DNA of 64,000 nt from Rhizaria sp. SCN 62-66 (taxonomy: Eukaryota > Rhizaria, unplaced). The notes under the pieces were generated by a model, which was not told the origin of the DNA, searched no databases, and saw nothing but the letters and a program-made list of their open reading frames with translations. The stretch is from NCBI GenBank assembly GCA_001724265.1, contig MEDY01000087.1, forward strand, positions 94,661 to 158,660, read 5' to 3'. Numbering within the stretch: the first letter of the stretch is position 1; every line of letters starts with the position of its first letter. The position numbers and the translations under genes were made by a program. Below are positions 22,517 through 32,771 of the stretch, piece by piece.

Positions 22517-25500
22517 ATGCTATTAGCTTCTTCTAAGCCGCGCCTCAGTAAGTCGCTTGTGGCCGTGGCGATGCTTGTACAACTACTCGCAGCGATGTTA
22601 CCTGTGCCTGCTGTAGCAGCCGGGGGCGGGATTGACTGTCAAGCTAATGCGGAACAAAAGCCAATTCAGTTAACCCCGCAGCTTGCGTTGCTAGCGGGGG
22701 ACGTGATTAGCTTCCGCGCAGTACGTTCATCAACCGCCTCTGTACACACTTCACTTCAAGTCACTTTAAGTCACAAACATCGCTACTTTCCTGTTATCAT
22801 TCGATAGGTCAAAATTTATCAACCACACGCTTTTTGTAATTATGCGTTGCTTTTTGCCTAGAATTATGGCACAGTAACTGGTTATCTTGCTCCTCAAGAT
22901 ACGACTGCCTCGAGCAAAGACTGTTCGACTGTGCCACTTACAGTTGTAAAGGAGCAGTCGCGTACAACGCAGGTATTTCGTAATGAAACTCAAACATGTC
23001 GTTTATCAGTGTTTTATAATAGCTTTACGTTGTTTTTCCTTGGAATCTGTGAATTCTACAAAGATATACCTTGTTTAAGAACGCTGACATCGCACGCATC
23101 TTCCTTCCCAACCTCTTGAATCTCTCTCACACACTGCAGTTCATCATCGTCCCCGTGGCTGTGCTCGACGATGAGTCCATCGACGTCGCGTCCCAGACGC
23201 TGCCCACAGCGACGACGACCGCGCCGCGCCTCGTGTCGACAGTGCAGCTCATCCATATCACGGACGGGCGCATGCTCGGCACGCGCGCCTGCTCTACCCC
23301 GCGGTCTGTGTGCAACTCAGCGCCGGTGTTGCTGCCCAAGTCGTTCACCTACCCGTGCAACCACACGATGAAAATGTTCAACAGCATCTGGGACCTGGAA
23401 GCGCACAACATCACGGCGCAGGCGTACCAGGCGCTGCTGAGGGACCGGTCGGAACAAAGTAAGTGAAAAGTTACATATAGATCACTGATCACAAGAGATC
23501 TCTCTCGAAATAATCGCTGTATATATATTTTTCGCTCGTGGGTAATGTATCTGACGGTTTTCCTCCTTCATTTTGGTTGTCTTTGATTCAACTGTGTTCA
23601 TCACACTTTGCGCGTAGCTGATGCGACTGGTCCGACGAGTCTGCTGCCGACGGCGCCAGGACTGATATTCCCCTCAATCCCCAACATCAGTGCAAACTCA
23701 CAAGGCAGTGGCTTCAACATCTTCAGCAGCAACAGTAACGTCAAGACTGCCAACATCAGCACGAGTGGTGAGAGCACAAGCTCGGCAGGCGCGACTGCGA
23801 TCAACGCGAGCGCAAGCGAGGCTGGCACTGAAGCTGACAAGGACGCAGGAGGCGTCGACGCCGCAATCGAGGCGGCAATGACCGCGGCGGCGCTGTCGCT
23901 CGCGGAAGACATCTGCCTCGACGAGACAATTCGTGGCAGCGGGCCGATCAGCGCGCTCGGTTATCAAAGTCGAAATAGAGGCGCTGCGCGCACATTCAGC
24001 GCATCGGCCCAAAGCCAAGCCACAGGTCATAGCGCTGACGCGAATGATATTGTTGACTATGATGAGTATGATGATGATCTCAGCAATGATCTTGATTAGG
24101 ATAGTGGCGGACTCACGGGGAAACGACGCGTGAGTCGCGTCTTTGCCCCTCGCTGGCAGCCATACGGCTCCGCAACGCGCGCGCGCAGTCACTCCACAGC
24201 TACTGGTCGCAGCCACACAACGCTCGCTCACAGTCATCTCGACACGGCGGACCAACACAGCAGCAGCAGCGAACCCGTCAACAGTGCCCCTGAGGGCGGC
24301 CTCGTGCGCAGCGGCAAGCACGTGCGCGTCAGCGCCAGAGCGGAGCGGCGCCACGCGGAGGCGGAGCTCGCCGCGGCGCCAAACCCGCCCGCGGCGAGGC
24401 CGAGCACCGTCTGGCGCGACCTGCGCGCGCAGCAGCGGCTCCTGCAACAGCAATATGAGCAGCAACAGCAGAAACAGCAGCAAGCGCAGCAGCAACATCA
24501 ACGGCTGAAGAATGAGACGCCGTCGAACGAGGGTCTAGGCGGACATACGCACAGTGTAAGCACTTTAGCAACAGGCAGTGCAGCTGCAATGGCGGCGGAG
24601 ACGCGCGACAGGCGTGACCGCAGCACGATGCCAGTGAGATCGCAGTCACCGCAGCCGTCACAGTCGCCGAGCAACAGCGGTGCGCAGGCGCATAGCAGCA
24701 CTGGTGACCCACAGTCACTTGGGACAAACCCGATGTCGCAAAATGACAGTTACAGCGCCAAGTCAGGCGGTACAGGTGCACACTCAAGTCCTGAAACTGC
24801 ACGAAACGCAGTTATCGCAAGCGAGAGTGACGCCGACAGTGAAAGTGGCCGTGAGCGTGCTGAAGCTGCAGTCTCGCGCGAGCGCGCGGAGCAGTACCTC
24901 ACCACTCTCGAGCGCTACGGCAGCAACCCTGCTCTGCTCAGGAAACAGCTCCAGTGGCAACCACTCGACACAACCGGCGCCACTAAGAGCAGTGCAAATA
25001 CGAGCCAGAACACGAACTCCGCGGAATCGGCGTCAACAAGCACTGGCGGGGCTGCTGAACCCACTACCGCTGCCTCCGAGACCGCTGCGGCTGCTGCTGC
25101 GTCCGAGACGACGGTGGCGACGGCGGCAGCAAGCACGACGACCGAGGCCGTCATGCCGGGCACGATGCTCGGCAGCGGAAGCGACGCCACGGACCTCATG
25201 AACATGATCAACGTCGGCGGGTTGGCCTCGTTCCTGTCGAGCAGCGGCGGTCTCACCGCGGGTACGGGCGTCACCACGCCAGGCCAGTCGCAGGGCGTCG
25301 AGGCCACGGCGGCGGCCGCAGCGGCCACGGCCACAGGCTCGCTGATCGGGCTTGACCCGAGCCAGATCTTCAAGCCGGGCGATTCGCTGGGGCTGCAGTC
25401 GACGCAGGAGAAGATGCTGCAGTCGCAGCTCAGCATGGTCCAGCAGACGCAGCTGGCGAACCAAACACAGCTGCTCTCTGCCGCCACGCCGCTCAACTAC

Positions 25501-27477
25501 GTCAACAACACGGCCTTCATTTCGCTCAAGATCCGCCCGCTCGGGGCGGGGCCTGTGGAGCTGGTGACGCCGTGCGCGACCTACGTGACGCAGGACACCC
25601 TGTCGCCGCCGGTTTACTCGCCGGAGCCGAAGTCGATCTCACCGTTCGCAGTCAGGGGCGGCGACGGCAGCGGAGGCGGAGGAGGGCGCGGGCGCAGGCG
25701 ACGGGGGAGTAAGGTCTCGGGTAAGCGTGGCCGTAAGCAGAAGCGCAAGAATAAGACCATGAGAACGCAGAGTGCTGGGAAACGAGACCGCAAGAAGACA
25801 TTCGCGAACACTGACGCCGAGCGTTCACCGCAGCGATACGTGCCTGCGCACAGCGACTTCGGAGCCCACAGTCACTTTCAGCCATTTTCGACCCACGCAG
25901 CAGAACAAACACAGCACATCAACAGAAACAGCGCGTCCCCTGCAACAACGACAACAACGAGGACAAGTGACCGCAGCACGAGCTCTCGCAGCAGCGACAC
26001 CAGCGGCTCGTGGCTGAAAGTGAAGGATGTCGCCACAGGCGCGACGCACCGCGTCCTCAGCTCGGCGGTGCACACGCCGCGCGCGCGCGCAGTGGGCGCC
26101 GTGAGCGCGGGCAATGTCGTCATGGGCCGACTCGCCAGCCGCGGGCGCCACGGCACCGTCAGCGCGCGCGCCCACGGTAGCAGCGCGGATCTGCGCAGCG
26201 CAAACGGCGAGAGCCTGCGGACGAGCTTGCTCGACGCTGACAGCGACGTTGACGGCGACGGTGATGGAAGCTCAGGGGGCTGGGCAGCGTGGGCCCGTAG
26301 CAGGGTGCGGAGCGTGGTGGCCGGGCTCGGGCTTGGGAACGAGCGGTTCGCAAGGGAAACACGGCGCGGCACATCGCCCGCCAGCGACCCGCAGTCGTTG
26401 GTCTTGCTCACTGGCGACTCGGGCTCCAGCTCGGGCTCGAGCAGCAATAGCGGACACAGCAGCAGCAGCAGCAGTGACTTTGACTTTGACGCAGACGATG
26501 ACGAAGACGAAGACGATGACAATGATGACTTCAACAGCGACGATGATGGCAATAATAGCAACAGCAGTGGTAACGGCAGGAGCAACGGTCACAGTCGTAG
26601 TCGCGCTCGCGGTCACGGGTTCCGTACGCAGCAGACCAACGGCAGCAGCAGCGGCGTAGACCTCATGTCCGACTGCGTAATCCGCGCCGTGATGAACACC
26701 GACGGCACAACCAGCGGCGTCGAGTGCATGCCCACCTTCTCGGCCTGCCCCACGCCCACGGCGCTGGATTCGAGCACCTTGTGGTCGGTGACGCGCGTGC
26801 CTTTCAGTGACGTGCCCACCAGCTCGCTCTTCGTCGCAGAGACAATGACCAACATCAACTACGACATGGACTACGCAACCGTCAACACGTACCCGTTCGT
26901 CATCGGGCAGATGGCGCTACGCAACTTCTCGCCCTTCGAGCAGTTCGTCACTGCGCGCGCTAGGAAGTCCATCGTGCAGAGCATCAGCTTCCGTTGGGGC
27001 GTAGGCATAACGCCCGTGGTCAACGTCGCCTTCGCGGACCTACCCAGTGTCATCGTGCAGCCGCTGCAAAACCTGCTCAACACGCTTATCGAGCCCGTCA
27101 TCACGTTCCTGGAGGGGATCCTGCCCGGCCTGGGAACGCTGATCGCGGACATCGGCGTGCCCACGGCGTCGCTGGCGTTCGTCGAGCTCTCCGTGCCCAT
27201 CTCCTTCGGCGGGTCCGCCACGCACACCGAGGCCACGGACATCTCCATCGCGTACTCGATCACCGCACCGCCGCAGTCGCACGTCGTGGGGCGCGGCATT
27301 GCGCACATGGGGCGCTCGTCCGTGCCCTTCACCATGGACCTGGCGCGGCGGGTCCATGTGCCTGCGGGCGTGTTTGGGCAGCTGACGGGACAGGTGATTA
27401 ACTATGAGTACCGGATCCCCGGTGTATACGATGGCGCAAACCTCATTAACACAGAGTTCATCGTAGACACGCTGTGA
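22517..27477 (+). CDS. Secretory-pathway protein of unknown function with one in-frame TAG
   Basis: Four exons: 22517-22720, 22862-22972, 23140-23458 and 23618-27477 (donors GTACGT, GTATTT, GTAAGT). The product is 1497 residues if TAG at 24097 (residue 372) is sense; the stop is TGA. Residues 1-35 form a clear signal peptide (KSLVAVAMLVQLLAAMLPVP then AVAAGG). Residues 36-260 contain Cys residues and small beta-like stretches. A long Ser/Thr/Gln/Ala-rich disordered middle follows, including a Lys/Arg cluster (near 25690-25780) and an Asp-rich run (26480-26550). The last roughly 280 residues (from about 26640) are conserved-looking and contain a hydrophobic IEPVITFLEGILPGLGTLIA segment. I do not recognise the family. 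It could be a surface or vacuolar protein. The exon after the TAG has no nearby ATG, which favours one protein. Confidence 0.6.
24097..24099 (+). other. In-frame TAG, probable sense codon
   Basis: The TAG sits between SNDLD and DSGGLTGKRRVSR within exon 4. The frame continues for another 1125 codons without TAA or TGA. Confidence 0.6.
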
Positions 27478-27762
27478 GTACGGTGGCCGAGCATGGCAGT
27501 GTGGAAAATCTCACGGATTGCATTTGTGGTTGCGGAGCTCAGGCCCACGTGGATCTAAGATTTGAGTTGTGCTCTCACGTCATCTTCCGTTGTTGCTAAA
27601 TGTACAAATGAAAATGATGATATGATACAAATATAAGTTTGGTTGCAATGTTGCGTTCTCTAAAATCAGCCATATAGTACAAATAACCATGATTTCCTTA
27701 ACCCACCTCTCCACATCTCGCTCACCACAAACCACATCCGCGTTTGAATCTCCGACTCAGCC

Positions 27763-30700
27763 ATGCGCGCACCTCCCGCTGCGCAGGCCCCACCGCGGCC
27801 CGCACCGCGCCTAACCCTGCTGCTTGCACTTCTTGCAGCGCTCTCCTGCGTCACTGTTGATGCGTTCTTCATCAGCCTGGACCGCAACCCCTTCCTGGAC
27901 GACTTCCCTGATGTCAGCGGTGACGCCGACGCCGCCAGCGACGCCGCCACTGCGACCGCAGTGGACTACTGCACCTCGGACGCGGCTTCTGACGCCCAGC
28001 GCGCGCGCCACGCCGCCCTGCTCGCGCGCACCACCTTCGGCGGCAGCAGCAGCAGCAACAGCAGCGTTGGCGGTAACAGCACGGCAAGCGACCCTCTGCG
28101 CCGCCTCGCGTTCGGCTCATGCAACATGCAGCGCAAGTCGCAGCCGGCGTGGCACTCGCTGCTTGCACTTGCACGCGCGCCCGCGCCCGCCGCGCTGGCT
28201 GCGGCCCCCGCGTTCGCCCGCGGCGCCGAGATCTACCGCGCGCGTCGCGCGACCCATGCCGGCCGCCCAGTGACCCAGCCGGCTGAGCTGTTCCCGCGCG
28301 GCATGACGGGCGGCGACGTGCTCGACTTCCTGTTGCACCGTCCGCCGCCTGCCGTGGCGGCGCTGCTTACGGCCGCGCTTACGGACGCGCCCGACGCGCC
28401 CGCCCGCGCCGCCGCGGCGCGCGCCGCCGCCGAGGCCGCGGCCGACTCCGCCGTCGACCAGGGCCCCGCCGTGGACGCGTTCGTGTGGCTGGGGGACGCG
28501 GTGTACCTGGACAAGCCGTCGCCGATCCTGCTGGCGCCGACGAGCGTGGCCGAGATGCGCGCGACGTGGCGCCGCCAGCACGCGCGCGCGGGCTACTGTG
28601 CGTTCCGCGCGCGCGTGCCCGTCGTGGGCGTGTGGGACGACCACGACTACGGCGAGAACAACGGCGACATGTCGTACCCGGACAAGGAGCCCGCGCGCGA
28701 GATGTTTTGGGACTTCCTTGACGTGCCGCAGCCCGGAGACATCGCCGCCAAGAGCGCCAAGGCCGCCGCGGACGCCGCCGTGCTGCTGAGTGGGAGCAAG
28801 AGCGAGGGCGAGACGAGTGGCGGCTCGAAGCAAGATGTCGCCAGCTCTTCTACGACCCCGGTGAGTGCTGATGAAAGTGCTGATGTAGGTGCTGCGACTA
28901 AGCGTGCTGGTGAGGAGCTCGCGCACGACTGGGCGCGCAGCCGCGCGTCTAAGGGCAAGGGTACTTACTCAGCCGAGACGTGGGGCCCGCGCGGGCAGCG
29001 CGTGACACTGATCATGCTCGACGTGCGCTACCACCAGAACATTACCGCGGGCGACATGCTGGGCCGCGAGCAGTGGGCCTGGCTCGGGCAGCAGCTCGAC
29101 AAGGCCTTCAACGGCGTCCCCAGCCAACACAGCAACAATAATGATGATGGCAGCGACGCTGACACGGGCGCGAGCGACGTCATCATGCTCGGCTACGGCA
29201 TCCAGGCCGTGTCCTGGTCCAAGCCCATCTCCGAGGGCTGGCGTTTCTTTCCCCAGGCCCGCACGCGCCTCTTCGCCGAGCTCTCCTCCCGCTTCGCGCC
29301 GTACCTCGCGCAAGCCACCACGCTGAGCCCGCGCCGCGACGGGCCCGCCAGCGCAAACGGCATCAACGCCGCCGGGTCGCGGCTCAACTTCCCCGCATGG
29401 GTCGCGGACCTCACTGGCGGCCTGACTAAAAGCGCCCGCTTCTCGACGCTGACCCCGATAGAGGAAGGCTCCGACCTGGAGGCGACCGTGGCCGCCACGG
29501 CCGCCTCGTCGCCATTCTTCTCCCCCAAGAGTGCGTCCGCGGCAGGGAGCAAGCGTGTGCCGCCTGCGGTGATCCTGATTGCGGGAGACATCCATCTCGC
29601 TGAGCTGTCGCACACCGAAGTGCCCTTTGTGACCCCCGTCGGAACTTTCGACTCCGATCTGGCGACCGGCATGAGCTCCGCCCCCTCGGGCGCCCCCGCC
29701 GGCGCCGCCACCAACGCCGCCGAGGCCGCCGTGCTCTGGTCGCTGCCGGCCTTCGAGCTGACCACCTCGGGCATGACGCACGCGTGGGGGTACTCGGGCT
29801 CGCAGGGCCACCCGGCCGACTCACTCATGCACAAGGCTGTCACGGCCGCGTTCCCCCACGTCATGAACTCGCACGTGACGGCGCTGGCCCCCGGCGCGGC
29901 GCACGCGCGCGGCGCGGTGGCCAAGGCGGCCACGGTGGCGGCCATGACGCTCGCGCGCACGCTGCACCGCCTCGCGCTGGGCGCCATGGAGCGCGCGCGC
30001 GTGACGCGCACGGTGCCCGCGCCGCCCGCGCCCGGCGGCTGCCCCGTGGCCGCGACGGTGACCGAGTTCGTGCGCGTCATGGCGCTGCTCAAGGGCACGG
30101 CGACGCTGCCGATCGCGCAGATGCCCGAGCAGGGCATCTCGCAGGTCGCTCTGTGGGCCTGCCACCACGCCGACCAGGTGCGCCGCGCGGCCGAGCAGTG
30201 GCTGCTTGAGCAGAGCACGCAGTACATGGGGCTCAACTACGCCACCGTGGACCTGGTGTGGGGCGCTGAGGACGCCGCGGCCACCGCGCGCGCGCACTCG
30301 CCCGCCGGCACCGCGGCGGCGGGGCTATCCGGCCTAGAGCTGCCAGCGGGCATCGCGCCGGTGCGCTGCCCCTGGTTCCTGTCCGCGGCCGAGGAGGGCG
30401 AGAGTAGCGCCGTCGTCGCCGTGCGCGACGCGTCGTCGGGCGAGCCCGTCGTCGTGACGCCGCTGCCCTTCTCCTTCCTGCGCCCGCGCCCCGTCGCCGT
30501 CGTCGCCCCCAAGGCCGCCAAGACCAGCGCTGAGAAGACCTCTCCTGCTCACGGTCACGGCGAGGGTCTCCCGGTGGTTGTCGGTCTGGCCAGCGCGGCG
30601 GGCGCAGACCCGGCGGCTCTGACCCGCGCGGCCGCGTCCGCCGCTGCCATCGCACTCGAGGAGGCGACCCTGCGGCTCGTCCGGCCCGCCAAGATCACCG

Positions 30701-30981
30701 CCGGCACGGTGCTTATGATCGCCGTCCCGCTGCTCGGGCTCCTCGTGGCAGTAATCCTTCTCGTCAGGACGCTCGCCAAGCTGCTGTGCTGCTGTTGCTG
30801 CCGTAGTCGCCAGTCGAGCGGCCAGAGTGACAAGAGCGGTAAGAGCGGCGAGAAGGTCGAGAAGGCCGGGAGGGGGCGCGACACCCGTGACGCCCGCGGC
30901 GGCCCGACCGGCGTTGGCAGTAGCTCCGTCGCCGTGAACGGTAGCAGCACCAATGACGAGGGCTTGCGCAAGCGCAACTGA
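27763..30981 (+). CDS. PhoD-like metallophosphatase, predicted type I membrane protein
   Basis: Single exon of 1072 residues ending in TGA. PhoD-type enzymes are calcium/iron-dependent phosphomono- or diesterases of the calcineurin-like fold. Motifs in order: LAFGSCNMQ (about 116), FVWLGDAVYLD (about 240), VWDDHDYGENNGD (about 290), LIMLDVRYHQN (about 420), YGIQAVSWSKP (about 478), LIAGDIHLAEL (about 605) and FELTTSGMTHAWG (about 665). These cover the metal-binding Asp, Asn and His residues of the family. A signal peptide (LTLLLALLAALSCVTVDAF) and a membrane helix (GTVLMIAVPLLGLLVAVILL, about 980-1003) put the catalytic part outside the cytosol or in a lumen. The helix is followed by five Cys and a basic Ser/Lys-rich cytosolic tail. 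The C-terminal half before the helix is Ala-rich and not recognised. Confidence 0.88.
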   Translation: MRAPPAAQAPPRPAPRLTLLLALLAALSCVTVDAFFISLDRNPFLDDFPDVSGDADAASDAATATAVDYCTSDAASDAQRARHAALLARTTFGGSSSSNSSVGGNSTASDPLRRLAFGSCNMQRKSQPAWHSLLALARAPAPAALAAAPAFARGAEIYRARRATHAGRPVTQPAELFPRGMTGGDVLDFLLHRPPPAVAALLTAALTDAPDAPARAAAARAAAEAAADSAVDQGPAVDAFVWLGDAVYLDKPSPILLAPTSVAEMRATWRRQHARAGYCAFRARVPVVGVWDDHDYGENNGDMSYPDKEPAREMFWDFLDVPQPGDIAAKSAKAAADAAVLLSGSKSEGETSGGSKQDVASSSTTPVSADESADVGAATKRAGEELAHDWARSRASKGKGTYSAETWGPRGQRVTLIMLDVRYHQNITAGDMLGREQWAWLGQQLDKAFNGVPSQHSNNNDDGSDADTGASDVIMLGYGIQAVSWSKPISEGWRFFPQARTRLFAELSSRFAPYLAQATTLSPRRDGPASANGINAAGSRLNFPAWVADLTGGLTKSARFSTLTPIEEGSDLEATVAATAASSPFFSPKSASAAGSKRVPPAVILIAGDIHLAELSHTEVPFVTPVGTFDSDLATGMSSAPSGAPAGAATNAAEAAVLWSLPAFELTTSGMTHAWGYSGSQGHPADSLMHKAVTAAFPHVMNSHVTALAPGAAHARGAVAKAATVAAMTLARTLHRLALGAMERARVTRTVPAPPAPGGCPVAATVTEFVRVMALLKGTATLPIAQMPEQGISQVALWACHHADQVRRAAEQWLLEQSTQYMGLNYATVDLVWGAEDAAATARAHSPAGTAAAGLSGLELPAGIAPVRCPWFLSAAEEGESSAVVAVRDASSGEPVVVTPLPFSFLRPRPVAVVAPKAAKTSAEKTSPAHGHGEGLPVVVGLASAAGADPAALTRAAASAAAIALEEATLRLVRPAKITAGTVLMIAVPLLGLLVAVILLVRTLAKLLCCCCCRSRQSSGQSDKSGKSGEKVEKAGRGRDTRDARGGPTGVGSSSVAVNGSSTNDEGLRKRN

Positions 30982-31539
30982 GCAAGCGCTGGCACGCTGT
31001 GAACACCGTGTGCGTGGATGGTCAACATAAACGCGCGACTGAGCTTGTGTTCTGTTACATATAATTAATGATATATGTGCTTGTCTGAAGGCACCTGAAT
31101 TGAACTGTGATAATTCGCAATGTAAACATCAATACAAAACTATAAACCTGACGCATGATACATCTTCGTGTTCGCAGACGAAGGGCCCTGCAAGATGAAA
31201 TCACGTTTGTGTGTATTAATGGTAGTATAAGTCCGCTATATACAATGCTAACATAACAGTATCATTGGCCATCATCTCCGAGAAAGTCACCGACACGATC
31301 GCATCCTAACACGCGCGATCGCACTGGCACATGGCACTGGCACCAGCGACGGCGCAGATAGATAGGAAGAAGTAAAGCCGCGTGTGTAAAGTCTCTTGCA
31401 CTCACATTCGTTCACCCACTCTGAAAGCGTATTATTCGTGGTGAAACACAGCACGCACGCTTGCTCAGTCGTTCACCCAGTCGTTCACTCATTCGCTCAG
31501 TCGCTCACCTCATGTTCAGCATGTTCAGTCCCCCTGCTC
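30982..31539. other. Tail-to-tail intergenic, no gene seen
   Basis: AT-rich sequence between the 3' ends of the PhoD-like gene (plus) and PP4R2 (minus). No frame, repeat or RNA signature was recognised. Confidence 0.5.
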
Positions 31540-32505
31540 TCAGTCCTCCTCGTCCTTCATCATGCGGCCGCCGCCCTCTGTCCCCGCGGCCCCCGCAGTC
31601 GCGCCGGCGACGAGGGTGGGCGTGGCGGAGCGCGGCGTCACGCTGCCCGGGTTGGGCCCATACGCCAGCGGGTCGGCGGCCGTGAGCGCCGACTGGGAGA
31701 GATAATAGGAGCCGAGGCGCGCGTCCTCAACGTCGTCGTCATCAAGAAGCAGCTCGAGCGCGTTGCCGTCGCCGTCGAAGAACACAACCTCCTCCTCGCC
31801 GGGCGCGGGCGCGATGGGCACGCCCGCGGGCACGGCGGGTGCGGCGGCGAGCGCGCCGGGGAAGGAGCCCAGCGGGAGGACGCCGACGGGCACCGCGGTG
31901 GGGTCCGCGGGCCGCGCGGTGACGCCGCACACGGACTTGGAGAAGGCGAGCAAGAACTTGCTCGGGGAGGTGTAGCGGAAGACGGGGACGCGGGGCGGGA
32001 GGTGCTGCTGTAGGATGAGCTCACAGAGGCGCTGCGCCGTGAAGGGCGGCGTGTCCCAGCGGTCGATGATGGAAACGATGCGGCGCGCGCGCGTCTCCCA
32101 CGGCTCGCCGTCCTCGAGCGGGATCGTCTGGCCGCTCGAGGCAAGCAGGCCAACAAGGATCGAGTAGAACTCGATGCTGATGAGACGCTTGAGCACGGGC
32201 CACTGCGCAGGCGGGAGCTCGCCCGTGAGCGCGCAGCGGTTCAGCGCGCTCCGGAAGCGCTGAGTGTCCGCCGCCGTCAGGGGCGGCGTCGCATTCACAA
32301 AGTCTAGCAGGAATGCAGAATAGCAGGCAACAATGCGCGTGTGAGAGGGGAGAGGCACGGTTGACGGTAGTAGTGAAAGAGTACAGTGTGCAGGATGAAG
32401 ATAGGAAGGGGGAAGTGACGTACCTTCGAGCTCTTTGGGCTCAAATGGGAAAACAGGTGCCGCGAGATCAGACGCGGGCGCCTCGGCGCCAGAATAAGAC
32501 GACAT
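31540..32505 (-). CDS. PPP4R2: Serine/threonine-protein phosphatase 4 regulatory subunit 2
   Basis: Exon 1 is 32505-32424 and exon 2 is 32303-31540, with a 120-base intron (donor GTACGT, acceptor TTCCTGCTAG, phase 1). The product is 281 residues ending in TGA. PP4R2 anchors and regulates the PP4 catalytic subunit in the PP4c-R2-R3 complex, which acts in DNA-damage signalling and centrosome or splicing functions. The family signature PPFTAQRLCELIL (about 113-125) is almost identical to the conserved PFTIQRLCELL. It is preceded by WETRARRIVSIIDRW and followed by the FRYTSPSKFLLAFSKSVCGV block. The splice yields KELEDFVNATPP, consistent with the N-terminal helix of the family. The C-terminus is acidic (VVFFDGDGNALELLLDDDDVEDA) as in homologues but much shorter. 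It is tandem with the lipase gene. Confidence 0.88.
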   Translation of the reverse strand: MSSYSGAEAPASDLAAPVFPFEPKELEGTSLPPSYLHPAHCTLSLLPSTVPLPSHTRIVACYSAFLLDFVNATPPLTAADTQRFRSALNRCALTGELPPAQWPVLKRLISIEFYSILVGLLASSGQTIPLEDGEPWETRARRIVSIIDRWDTPPFTAQRLCELILQQHLPPRVPVFRYTSPSKFLLAFSKSVCGVTARPADPTAVPVGVLPLGSFPGALAAAPAVPAGVPIAPAPGEEEVVFFDGDGNALELLLDDDDVEDARLGSYYLSQSALTAADPLAYGPNPGSVTPRSATPTLVAGATAGAAGTEGGGRMMKDEED

Positions 32506-32771
32506 AGATTTGGTCTTAGCTTAAATACCCTTGGTGTGTGCTAGAAATGCGCTTGTCGGACGCAAAGAGCAGATTGCTTCTTAAAGAAATGGCGCCACGA
32601 CACCCTCGGCCCCGTGCTCGATCAACCACAAGTCGCATTTGACTCAGTGAAACTCAAAACAAAGAATATTGCGACCTTGATGCATAGGTAGCAATTAAAA
32701 TTGTGTTTATTAGAAAGGAAACTATGAAAACTATGTTAAAAGTTCAGTGTTTTTTAAAAGGCTGTGCGCCC

